Shown here one piece after another: positions 23,183-30,079 of a DNA stretch of 32,403 nt. The notes beneath the pieces were generated by a model. That model made no database searches. It was not told the DNA's origin and saw nothing but the letters and a program-made list of their open reading frames with translations. Both the position numbers and the translations under genes were made by a program. Numbering within the stretch: position 1 is the first letter of the stretch; each line of letters starts with the position of its first letter. Where the stretch lies: assembly GCF_000718255.1 (NCBI RefSeq), contig NZ_JOFJ01000034.1:1-32403 (forward strand), read 5' to 3'. This DNA comes from Spirillospora albida. Lineage in GTDB: Bacteria; Actinomycetota; Actinomycetes; Streptosporangiales; Streptosporangiaceae.

Positions 23183-23832
23183 ACGAGAACGCCGCGGGCG
23201 CTGGAGCCGCGACCGGCGCGGTCGCGGCCCCAGCGTCCGGCGGCCGGCGGACGCAGCGGGAGCGCAAGCGGGCCACCGTCTCCCGGCTGATGGACGCGAC
23301 GATCTCCGCGATCGCCGAGGTCGGGTACGCCGGCACCTCGATCGGCGAGGTGTGCCGCCGGTCGGGGGTGTCGCGCGGCGGGCTGTTCCGCCACTTCGAC
23401 TCCCGGCTGGACCTTGTGATCGCCGCCGCCGAGGAGGTGGCCGCACGGCACCTCGCCACGGCTCGCGCATGGCTGGGCGGGCACGGCGGCGGCCTGCGCG
23501 AGGCGCTGCCGATGATGCGCGAACGGCACCGCGACGAGATCAACATCGTGTGGTTCGAGCTGGCGGTCGCGGCCCGCTCCGACGCCGGCCTCCGGGACCG
23601 CCTGGCGCCCGTCGCCGACCGGTTCTACCGCGCGATCTCCGACCTGGGACGGCACGTGCCGGAGCTCGCCGCCCTGTCCGACCGGGACCGGCACCTGCTG
23701 ATCTCGACCGTCCGCGACCTGTTCGACGGCGAGACCATCTCCCGCGCCCTCGTCCCCGAACCCGGCGTGGAGGCCGACCGGCTGACCCTGATCGCCGAGT
23801 TCGCCGAGTTCTTCATCGCCCGCCGCACCTGA
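23179..23832 (+). CDS. TetR-family transcriptional repressor coupled to the amidohydrolase
   Basis: 217 residues, GTG start overlapping the amidohydrolase stop (GTGA). A disordered Ala/Gly-rich N-tail of about 22 residues precedes the TetR helix-turn-helix (about 30-75: ATISAIAEVGYAGTSIGEVC, then RRSGVSRGGLFRHFDSRLDL). The C-terminal half is helical and variable, as in ligand-binding TetR domains. Translational coupling and the palindrome in the operon promoter suggest autoregulation, with the amidohydrolase substrate or product as possible inducer. The same 12-bp operator core occurs in the cyclase promoter at 7639-7650, so it may also reach that gene. This last point is inference. Confidence 0.9.
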   Translation: MNENAAGAGAATGAVAAPASGGRRTQRERKRATVSRLMDATISAIAEVGYAGTSIGEVCRRSGVSRGGLFRHFDSRLDLVIAAAEEVAARHLATARAWLGGHGGGLREALPMMRERHRDEINIVWFELAVAARSDAGLRDRLAPVADRFYRAISDLGRHVPELAALSDRDRHLLISTVRDLFDGETISRALVPEPGVEADRLTLIAEFAEFFIARRT

Positions 23833-23841
23833 CCCGGATAC

Positions 23842-23868
23842 CTCAAGAACCCCTCCCCCGGCGCCGAT
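23842..23868 (+). promoter_or_regulatory. FliA/WhiG-like promoter of the GGDEF-EAL gene
   Basis: CTCA (23842-23845), 17 bases, GCCGAT (23863-23868), followed by AG to give GCCGATAG, close to the classical GCCGATAA -10. The ATG at 23921 is 52 bases further on. It begins 9 bases after the tetR stop. Confidence 0.6.
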
Positions 23869-23920
23869 AGATGAGTGCTCACTGTGGGCACGGCCGCACG
23901 GCCGGGGATCTGGGGAAGGC

Positions 23921-26314
23921 ATGGCGATGTTCCTACGGGCCGGGAATCGGGGCTCGGCGCGGACGCGCGCCGACGGGCGCTGGCTGTCCCTCGCCGTGTG
24001 GGCCGTCCTGGCGGTGTGCCTGGCAGGGACGGTGGGTGCCGCGGCCGCGCGGCGCTCCAGCGTCCAGGTGCAGGAGCGCAACCGGGCCGACGCGACCATC
24101 GCGAGCGTCGCGGCCACCACGACCGTCTTGCTGCAGCGGCACGTCGACTTCATGACGATCCTGCGCGGCACGCTGGGGACCCGTCCGGACATGACGAACC
24201 GGGAGTTCGCCCGGTGGGCGTCCGCCACGGAGGCGTTCGGCCGCTACCCCGGCGGCGTCGGGTACGCCCTCATCCAGATGGTGCCGCACGCGAAGCTGGC
24301 GGAGTTCCAGCGGGTGCTGCTCGCCGACCCTCCGCTGCCGTCGTCGGCCGCGTCCCGGAACGTCGCGGTGGTGCCGGCGGGCACGCGCGAGGTGTACTGC
24401 CTGGCGCGGCTCAGCACGATCCCGCGGGGCGCCGCCGCGATCCCGGGGGGCTACGACATGTGCGCCGGCAAGGCCGCGCCCGGCTTCGACACGGCCGTCA
24501 TGGCCAAGGACGGCTACCGCCTGCTCGGCGACACCGCGACCATGGGCGGCACCCGCCTGGACTCTCAGACGAACGTGTTCGCGCTGGCCGCGCCCGTCTA
24601 CACCGGCGACCCCTCCGCCATGACGGTCGCCCAGCGGCGGGCGGCGCTGCGCGGCGTGGTCGCCGGCACCTTCGACGCCGACGAGATCATCGACCAGAGC
24701 CTGGGCGGCCGGCGCGACCTGCGCGTGGAGCTGCTGTACCAGCCGGCGCCGGCGCTGGCACCGCTGATCCTGGCGGACGGCGGCGCGGCGCCGCGCGACG
24801 GCGCCGCGGTCCGCGAGTTCCCGGCGGGGTCCGGCGGCCAGTGGGCGGTGCGGATCAGCGGAACGCCGGTGCCGCCGGGCATGTCGGCCGACGGCCAGTT
24901 CTGGACGGTGATCGGGATGGGCCTGCTCGTCTCGGCGCTCCTGGCCGGGTTCCTGCACATGCTGACGCGGGGACGACACCGCGCACTGCGGCTGGTGGAG
25001 AACAAGACGGAGGAACTGCGGTTCCAGGCCGGCCACGACGCCCTCACCGGGCTGCCGAACCGGGCGCAGATCATGGAAATGCTGTCCGCCACCCTGGACC
25101 GGGGCGGCGCGATCTCCGTCCTGTTCCTGGACCTGGACGGGTTCAAGGCCGTCAACGACACCCTCGGGCACGCGGTCGGCGACCGGCTGCTGCGCGCGGT
25201 CGCGGGCCGGGTGACGAGCGAGTTGCGCGAGGGCGACCGGGCCGGCCGGCTCGGCGGCGACGAGTTCGTGGTGCTGCTGGACGGCGACGCGTACGGCGAG
25301 GGCGCGGAGGTGGTCGCGGGACGGCTCGTCCATGTGCTCTCGGAGCCGTTCGCGCTGGAGGGCGCCGACGCCCGCGGTGTGCGGGTCGGCGTCAGCGTCG
25401 GCATCGCCGCCGGTCCTCCCGGCACCGCCGAGGAGCTGCTGCGGGACGCCGACCTGGCGCTGTACCAGGCCAAGGAGTCCGGCAAGGGCCGCTACCGGGT
25501 GTTCGAGCCGGGGATGAGCAGCCGGCGGCAGCGGGAGCTGGAGCTGGAGGCGGACCTGCGGGACGCCCTCGACGACGGCCAGTTCGTCCTGTACTACCAG
25601 CCCATCCTGGACCTGCGGTCCCGCCGGATCACCGGGGCGGAGGCGCTGCTGCGGTGGCGTCACCCGGTCCGCGGCATGGTGTCGCCGGGCGAGTTCATCC
25701 CGGTGGCGGAGTCCTCCGGGCTGATCGTCCCGATCGGACGATGGGTGCTGCGGGAGGCGTGCGCGCAGGCGACCCGCTGGCAGGACGCCGGCCGCCCGCT
25801 CGGGATCGCGGTCAACATCAGCGCCCGCCAGCTCGACGCGGGCGCCGACTTCGTCGCCGAGGTGCAGGCGGTGCTCGCCGACACGGGGCTGGACCCCGCC
25901 GCGCTCACGATCGAGGTCACCGAGACCGCGGTCATCGGGGACGTCGAGGACGCCGGCCTCGTGCTGGAGGTGCTGCGGACGCTGGGCGTCCGGGTCGCCA
26001 TCGACGACTTCGGCACCGGCTACTCGTCGCTGACGCACCTGCACCGGCTCCCGGTCGACATCCTGAAGATCGACCGGTCGTTCGTCGGCGGGATGACCGA
26101 GGACGCGGCGTCGGGCACGCTGGTGCGCAGCCTCGTCCAACTCGGCCGGTCCCTCGGCATCGAGACGGTCGCCGAGGGCATCGAGGACCAGGTCCAGCTG
26201 GACATCCTGCTGGACGAGCAGTGCGACAGCGGCCAGGGCTACCTGTTCAACCGCCCGCTCCCGGTCGAGGAGTTCGACGAGCTCACCGACCCGGCCGCCG
26301 CCGACGTCGCCTGA
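23921..26314 (+). CDS. Membrane CHASE-GGDEF-EAL protein for c-di-GMP turnover
   Basis: 797 residues. Membrane segment 1 is about 21-43, a CHASE-type sensor 50-320 follows (Cys160 in VYCLARL and Cys181 in GYDMC match the paralogue at 5988), and segment 2 is about 328-347. The GGDEF domain is intact (445-449). Unlike the paralogue it keeps the inhibitory I-site: REGD at 436-439, exactly five residues before GGDEF. The EAL domain is also complete: GAEALLRW (574-576), VNISARQL, IEVTET, IDDFGTGYSSL, LKIDRSF (Lys716), ETVAEGIE and GQGYLF. So it may both make and cleave c-di-GMP, with the sensor or I-site setting the balance. The start is the ATG at 23921; a FliA-like promoter is upstream. A hemerythrin gene follows. 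Confidence 0.95.
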   Translation: MAMFLRAGNRGSARTRADGRWLSLAVWAVLAVCLAGTVGAAAARRSSVQVQERNRADATIASVAATTTVLLQRHVDFMTILRGTLGTRPDMTNREFARWASATEAFGRYPGGVGYALIQMVPHAKLAEFQRVLLADPPLPSSAASRNVAVVPAGTREVYCLARLSTIPRGAAAIPGGYDMCAGKAAPGFDTAVMAKDGYRLLGDTATMGGTRLDSQTNVFALAAPVYTGDPSAMTVAQRRAALRGVVAGTFDADEIIDQSLGGRRDLRVELLYQPAPALAPLILADGGAAPRDGAAVREFPAGSGGQWAVRISGTPVPPGMSADGQFWTVIGMGLLVSALLAGFLHMLTRGRHRALRLVENKTEELRFQAGHDALTGLPNRAQIMEMLSATLDRGGAISVLFLDLDGFKAVNDTLGHAVGDRLLRAVAGRVTSELREGDRAGRLGGDEFVVLLDGDAYGEGAEVVAGRLVHVLSEPFALEGADARGVRVGVSVGIAAGPPGTAEELLRDADLALYQAKESGKGRYRVFEPGMSSRRQRELELEADLRDALDDGQFVLYYQPILDLRSRRITGAEALLRWRHPVRGMVSPGEFIPVAESSGLIVPIGRWVLREACAQATRWQDAGRPLGIAVNISARQLDAGADFVAEVQAVLADTGLDPAALTIEVTETAVIGDVEDAGLVLEVLRTLGVRVAIDDFGTGYSSLTHLHRLPVDILKIDRSFVGGMTEDAASGTLVRSLVQLGRSLGIETVAEGIEDQVQLDILLDEQCDSGQGYLFNRPLPVEEFDELTDPAAADVA

Positions 26315-26322
26315 GGTGTGCT

Positions 26323-26373
26323 GCCGCCCTTCCCGGGTATCGCCGGATCGGTCATCACTCGGGAAGGAGCGGC
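26323..26373 (+). promoter_or_regulatory. Hairpin that hides the ribosome binding site of the hemerythrin gene
   Basis: The arm 26323-26338 (GCCGCCCTTCCCGGGT) pairs with 26357-26373 over 16 base pairs with one bulged A and one G-U pair. The right arm contains GGAAGGAG (26362-26369), the Shine-Dalgarno of the gene at 26377. An alternative pairing of TGCCGCC with GGCGGCA (26371-26377) would also cover the start codon. The 18-base loop is 26339-26356. The hairpin begins 9 bases after the stop of the GGDEF-EAL gene, so ribosomes ending there cannot open it directly. It may be an attenuator or an RNA switch; a terminator is less likely because no T-run follows. Confidence 0.55.
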
Positions 26374-26376
26374 GGC

Positions 26377-26943
26377 ATGGTGAAGGTGGCGGACAGGCGC
26401 GATGTGATCGAGGTGCTCACCCACGACCATCGTGAGGTCGAGGACATGTTCCGGGAGCTGACGGCCGCGGTCGACCCGGCCGAGCGGAGGCGGATCGTCG
26501 ACGACGTCACCATCGAGCTGGTGCGGCACTCGGTGGCGGAGGAGATGCACCTGTACCCGGCCGTCCGCTGGCACGTCCCGGGCGGGGACGCGATGGCCGA
26601 CAGTGAGATCGACGACCACGGCCGGGTCGAGCGGCTCCTGAAGGACTTGGAGAAGACCGACGCGGGGCACGCCGAGTTCCCCGCGCTGGTGCGGCACCTC
26701 GTCCAGGAGGTGTCGGCCCACATCCAGGACGAGGAGACGAACCTGCTGCCCGCCCTGGCGTCCCACGCCACCCGGGACGAGCTCCTGGAACTGGGCGAGA
26801 AGGTGCAGGCCGCCAAGCGCACGGCGCCGACCCGCCCGCACCCGATGGCGCCCGACACCCCGCCCCTGAACAAGCTCCTGGCCCCCGGCACCGGCCTGGT
26901 CGACCGGGTCCGCGACCACCTCACCGGCCGCGGCGGGCACTGA
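26377..26943 (+). CDS. Hemerythrin HHE-domain protein
   Basis: 188 residues, soluble; ATG 26377 with GGAAGGAG 7 bases upstream. The four-helix HHE domain covers about residues 8-150. Probable di-iron ligands are in VLTHDHREVEDMF, ELVRHSVAEEMHLYPAV, DDHGRVERLL and HIQDEETNLLPAL, so all five or more His and acidic ligands are present. A Pro-rich tail follows (TAPTRPHPMAPDTPPLNKLL). The family binds oxygen, NO or redox signals at the di-iron centre, and some members repair iron centres. It stands 62 bases after the GGDEF-EAL gene and may share its transcript, but its ribosome binding site is in a strong hairpin. It converges on the CtaG gene with 16 bases between stops. Confidence 0.9.
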   Translation: MVKVADRRDVIEVLTHDHREVEDMFRELTAAVDPAERRRIVDDVTIELVRHSVAEEMHLYPAVRWHVPGGDAMADSEIDDHGRVERLLKDLEKTDAGHAEFPALVRHLVQEVSAHIQDEETNLLPALASHATRDELLELGEKVQAAKRTAPTRPHPMAPDTPPLNKLLAPGTGLVDRVRDHLTGRGGH

Positions 26944-26959
26944 CCGGTCGCATCCCGGC

Positions 26960-27766
26960 TCACCCGGCGACCGCCGCACGGCGTTCCGCGCGGGCGCGGG
27001 CACGTCCCTGCGCGCGGTACCAGGAGACCGCCAGGACGCACGCCAGGGCCAGTTCGACCAGGTCACCGCCGTAGTACATGAGCCGGGCGGCGGCGTGCAG
27101 GTCGTCGGCGGCCACCGGCACGCCGGGCGGCGGCGCGGCATACAGGGTCTTGGCGAGGACGGCGTGGCCGGCACCGGCGGCCAGCAGGGTCGCGGCGCGC
27201 AGCGGCAGGCCCCACCGGTGCCGCACCGGGTCCAGCCGGCAGATCGAGAAGGCGAACAGGATCCCGGCGGCCACGACATGGACGTGGACGAGGGCGTGCA
27301 GGGCGGGCCGGTCATGGGCGGCCGCCAGCAGCGGCGTCCGGTACAGGACCCACAGCCCGCCGACGTCCAGGGCCGCCGCCGCCGGCGGGAACATCGCCCA
27401 CCGGACGGCCCGGAGCCCGCCCGCGCCGGCCAGGGCGCGCCGGACGCGGCCGGGCCCGAGCACGCGCAGCGCGAGGGTCAGGGGCCGTCCGAGGATCAGC
27501 AGCAGCGGCGCGATCATGCCGGCCAGCAGGTGCCCGCCCATGTGCGCGGTGAACGGCCCACCGGGCGGCGCCCCCAGCGCGGCGCAGGCCAGCGCGACGG
27601 CACCGGCGGAGAAGGAGGCGTCCCGCGTCCACGGCCAGGCGTCGCCGCGCCGCCGCAACCGCGCGGCGGCCAGAAGGTACACCGCGACCGGCGCGATGAG
27701 CGCGACGGCGAGGAGCGTCCCCGCGTCCGGCCCGGTGCCGGCGGAGGGGCCGTGGTGGTCGTGCAT
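26960..27766 (-). CDS. CtaG-family cytochrome c oxidase assembly membrane protein
   Basis: 268 residues; ATG 27766 overlaps the stop of the upstream DUF2243 gene by one base (TGATG), so they are translationally coupled. A His-rich N-terminus (MHDHHGPS) precedes about seven membrane helices, for example LLAVALIAPVAVYLLAAARL, HLLAGMIAPLLLILGRPLTL and VHVHVVAAGILFAFSI. Histidines in helices (HMGGHLL, HALVHVHVV) and MYYGGDLVELALA are typical of the actinobacterial caa3-type CtaG family. The family is thought to help copper insertion into cytochrome oxidase. No oxidase genes are in the window. Confidence 0.85.
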   Translation of the reverse strand: MHDHHGPSAGTGPDAGTLLAVALIAPVAVYLLAAARLRRRGDAWPWTRDASFSAGAVALACAALGAPPGGPFTAHMGGHLLAGMIAPLLLILGRPLTLALRVLGPGRVRRALAGAGGLRAVRWAMFPPAAAALDVGGLWVLYRTPLLAAAHDRPALHALVHVHVVAAGILFAFSICRLDPVRHRWGLPLRAATLLAAGAGHAVLAKTLYAAPPPGVPVAADDLHAAARLMYYGGDLVELALACVLAVSWYRAQGRARARAERRAAVAG

Positions 27767-28236
27767 CACCGTTCCCGGCGGGACGCGCGGGCGGCCAGGA
27801 CCCCTCCGGCGGCCAGGAGCAGCAGCGCGGCGGCGTTCCAGGCCAGGTCGTAGGGGAGCAGGTCCGGGACGCCGTAGCGGATCTGGTGGAGGCGGAGCAG
27901 CTTGTGGTCGACGACGCCGTCGAAGAGCTGGAACCCGCCGGCGCCGAGCAGGAGCCCCGCCCAGGCGTGCGCAGGCGCCAGCGTCCGGCGGCGCCGCAGA
28001 TCCGCCCACAGCACGAAGCCCGCCACCAGGCCCAGCAGCTCGGCGGTGTGCAGGAGCCCGTCGGTCAGCAGCCCGACCGCGGGCGTCGACCGGTCGTAGA
28101 AGTGGTGCCAGCCCAGCAGCTGATGGAAGACGATCTCGTCCACGGCGGCCATCACCGCGGCCCCGATGAGCGCGGCGGCCGCCATCGACCGTCCCGGCTG
28201 CGGGCCCGGCGACCGGCTGATACTCGACGGCGGCAT
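27766..28236 (-). CDS. DUF2243-family membrane protein
   Basis: 156 residues with four membrane helices (AAAALIGAAVMAAVDEIVFH, LLHTAELLGLVAGFVLWADL, AWAGLLLGAGGFQLFDGVVD, LAWNAAALLLLAAGGVLAA). The motifs FHQLLGWHHFYD, LFDGVVDHKLLRLHQIR are those of DUF2243 proteins, which often sit beside CtaG genes. The His-rich loops could bind metal, which would fit copper handling for the oxidase; the function is not established. ATG 28236 has AAGGGA about 10 bases upstream. It is the first gene of a two-gene operon with CtaG, and a perfect inverted repeat lies 47 bases upstream. Confidence 0.85.
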   Translation of the reverse strand: MPPSSISRSPGPQPGRSMAAAALIGAAVMAAVDEIVFHQLLGWHHFYDRSTPAVGLLTDGLLHTAELLGLVAGFVLWADLRRRRTLAPAHAWAGLLLGAGGFQLFDGVVDHKLLRLHQIRYGVPDLLPYDLAWNAAALLLLAAGGVLAARASRRER

Positions 28237-28282
28237 GATCTGGGCGTCCCTTCACCGATGTTCCCCCGACAGCCCCCGAATC

Positions 28283-28298
28283 GGTAGGCACGCCTACC
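28283..28298. promoter_or_regulatory. Inverted repeat upstream of the DUF2243-ctaG operon
   Basis: GGTAGGC (28283-28289), AC, GCCTACC (28292-28298): perfect 7-bp arms. It lies in the 130-base gap upstream of the operon, where an operator would be. I cannot assign it to a known regulator; a metal sensor would suit the genes. The rest of the gap shows only GC-rich sequence without a gene. Confidence 0.45.
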
Positions 28299-28366
28299 CG
28301 GCGGCAGGGCGATCAATCACCACCGCCCGGGACGGCGCGTGCGGCGCGGCACCATGCCCGGGCCGA

Positions 28367-28663
28367 TCACGGGCGCGGCGACACGCGGCTCCAGCGGCGC
28401 TCGCCGCTCCGGTGCCCCATGGCGGCGGCGCACCGCGGGCACACCCGCCGGACCTGGTCGGCGGCGCCTCCCGACTCGGGTAGGACCTCCTTCCACGGCA
28501 CGTGCGGGAACCGGTTGAGCCGCGCACGACTGAGCTGGACCCCGCACAGCGTCTGGTTCGTCCCCGGCGTCCAGGCGTGGACCTCCCCGTCGGGCATGCG
28601 CACCCCGTCCGGGTCCGTCCAGGTACCGGATGCCGCCACCGCCGCCTGTCTCGTTCTGGCCAT
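28367..28663 (-). CDS. Small conserved actinobacterial protein with three cysteines, function unknown
   Basis: 98 residues from ATG 28663; an ATG 3 codons earlier (28672) is equally possible, and neither has a clear ribosome binding site. Seen in it: HAWTPGTNQTLCGVQLSRAR, RFPHVPWKEVLPESGG and VRRVCPRCAAAMG. The Cys in TLCG with the CPRC pair may bind zinc. The pattern is familiar from small hypothetical proteins of actinobacteria, but I know of no function. It is divergent from the DUF2071 gene, 58 bases away. Confidence 0.65.
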   Translation of the reverse strand: MARTRQAAVAASGTWTDPDGVRMPDGEVHAWTPGTNQTLCGVQLSRARLNRFPHVPWKEVLPESGGAADQVRRVCPRCAAAMGHRSGERRWSRVSPRP

Positions 28664-28721
28664 GCCGGGCATGTGCCCGGAATCGGCGCGTCGTCCCGCG
28701 GGCGGCGGGTAGCCGTGACCC

Positions 28722-29471
28722 ATGACCCGCAGACCGCCGGAACCGATCACCGCCTCGCCGCCGCGCCGCATCCGGTTCGCCGCGTCCACCCAGACATGGC
28801 GCGACGTCGTCTTCCTGCACTGGCCCTACGATCCCGGCGACCTGGAGCCGCTGGTCCCGCGCGGAGCCCGGCTGGACGTCCGGGACGGGCGCACCTGGCT
28901 GGGCGTGGTCGGCCTCCGGTTGACCGGCACCCGGGTCGGCGGCGTGGTCCCGCTGTCCCGCCTCGGTGACTTCGACGAGCTCAACGTGCGGATCTACACC
29001 ATCGGAGACGATGGCCGCCGCAGCACCGCGTTCCTCGCCATGGAGGCGGGGCGGCTGCCCGTCGTCACCGGTGCGCGCGCCCTGCTGCGCTTGCCCTACT
29101 CCTGGTCGCGGGTCGTCCGGCGGCGGCACGGCGACACCGTCGCCTACAGCTCGTCCCGCCGTTTCCCGGGTCCCGTCGGCGCGGGGCTCACCTTCACCGT
29201 GCGGACGGGGGCGCTCCACGAGCCCGACGCCACGGCCGAGTTCATCACCGCCCGCTGGGGCACCCACACCGCCTGGTACGGCTTGCCGCTGTACCTGCCG
29301 TTCGCCCACGAGCCCTGGCCGCTCCGATCAGCCGAACTGGTGGACTTCACCGACGGGGGTCTCTTCGCCGCACTGGGCGTCCCCCCGCCGCCCGGTCCGC
29401 CGACGAGCGTCCTCTACGCCCCCGAGGTCCATCCCCGCAGCGGCCTGCCCCTCCCCATGCTGCCTGACTGA
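28722..29471 (+). CDS. DUF2071 (YqjF-like) protein
   Basis: 249 residues, soluble. It has the marks of the DUF2071/YqjF family: TWRDVVFLHWPYDPGDLEPL, VPRGARLDVRDGRTWLGVVG, ELNVRIYTIGDDGRRSTAFL and YGLPLYLPFAHEPWPL, ending in VLYAPEVHPRSGLP. The length is normal for the family. The biochemical role is unknown; the fold is related to acetoacetate decarboxylase-like proteins. No ribosome binding site is clear before the ATG. It lies just upstream of the TetR-MFS operon but is separated from it by a promoter and two operators. Confidence 0.82.
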   Translation: MTRRPPEPITASPPRRIRFAASTQTWRDVVFLHWPYDPGDLEPLVPRGARLDVRDGRTWLGVVGLRLTGTRVGGVVPLSRLGDFDELNVRIYTIGDDGRRSTAFLAMEAGRLPVVTGARALLRLPYSWSRVVRRRHGDTVAYSSSRRFPGPVGAGLTFTVRTGALHEPDATAEFITARWGTHTAWYGLPLYLPFAHEPWPLRSAELVDFTDGGLFAALGVPPPPGPPTSVLYAPEVHPRSGLPLPMLPD

Positions 29472-29472
29472 C

Positions 29473-29505
29473 GTCTCATATGAGACATCTATGTCTCATA
29501 TGAGG
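29473..29505. promoter_or_regulatory. Tandem operators before the TetR-MFS operon
   Basis: GTCTCATATGAGAC (29473-29486) is a perfect 14-bp palindrome. GTCTCATATGAGG (29493-29505) repeats it with one changed base. The centres are exactly 20 bp apart, about two helical turns, so two repressor dimers would sit on the same face of the DNA. They flank and cover the predicted promoter (-35 TGAGAC 29481-29486, -10 TACTCT 29506-29511). The likely binder is the TetR encoded at 29518. Confidence 0.8.
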
Positions 29506-29511
29506 TACTCT
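29481..29511 (+). promoter_or_regulatory. Promoter of the TetR-MFS operon, apparently leaderless
   Basis: The -10 TACTCT (29506-29511) is followed by 6 bases and the ATG at 29518, and no Shine-Dalgarno is present. A weak -35, TGAGAC (29481-29486), is 19 bases upstream within the first operator; the second operator fills the spacer. Confidence 0.5.
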
Positions 29512-29517
29512 TGCCTC

Positions 29518-30066
29518 ATGTCGTTGGATCATGACCATGTGCTGCGGTGCGCCGCCGAGCTGCTCTCGCGCAAGGCGACCGCGTCCCAGGACGAGATCGC
29601 CAAGGCCGCCGGTATCAGCCGCGCCACCCTGCACCGGCATTTCGCCGGGCGGGACGGCCTCATCCTCGCGCTGGAGGAACTCGGCCTCCGCCAGCTCGAG
29701 GAGGTCCTGGACGCGGCGCGGCCCGAGGAGGGGCCCGCCGCCGAGGCGCTGGTCCGCCTGGTCGACGCCAGCCGCCCGGTCGCGGGCTTCCTGGCCTTCC
29801 TGTCCACCGAGAACCAGCTCTTCGAGGGCGAGGAGGTCCACGCGGGCTGGGCGCGGATCGACGCCCGGATCACCGCCCTGTTCGCGCGCGGCCGGGAATC
29901 GGGCGAGTTCCGCGTCGACCTGTCCCCCGAGTGGCTCACCGAGGCCCTGTACGGCCTGATCGCGTCCGCCGCCTGGGCCATCCGGACCGGCACGTCCGCG
30001 CCCCGCGACTACACCGCGATGATCAGCCGGCTCCTGCTGGGCGGCATCGAACGCCCGACCCCCTGA
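29518..30066 (+). CDS. TetR-family repressor of the adjacent MFS exporter
   Basis: 182 residues from ATG 29518. The helix-turn-helix is at residues 20-50 (ATASQDEIAKAAGISRATLH, then RHFAGRDGLILALEEL). The C-terminal domain is helical (AAEALVRLVDASRPVAGFLA; LTEALYGLIASAAWAIRTGT) and would bind the drug or ligand. Two near-identical palindromes lie directly upstream, and the MFS gene begins 13 bases after the stop, so I infer an autoregulated repressor-exporter operon of the QacR/SmvR kind. The ligand is unknown. Confidence 0.9.
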   Translation: MSLDHDHVLRCAAELLSRKATASQDEIAKAAGISRATLHRHFAGRDGLILALEELGLRQLEEVLDAARPEEGPAAEALVRLVDASRPVAGFLAFLSTENQLFEGEEVHAGWARIDARITALFARGRESGEFRVDLSPEWLTEALYGLIASAAWAIRTGTSAPRDYTAMISRLLLGGIERPTP

Positions 30067-30079
30067 GAACGAGCAGAGC

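Noticed and set aside
7666..23881. Shared 9-mer GAGTGCTCA upstream of both GGDEF genes
   Set aside because: In one gene it includes the CTCA of the promoter, in the other it lies downstream of the -10, so the positions do not agree and the match is probably chance.
23875..26943. A continuous frame that would fuse a long protein to the hemerythrin
   Set aside because: Only the last 189 codons, from ATG 26377, look like a protein; the part before is an out-of-frame reading of the GGDEF-EAL gene.
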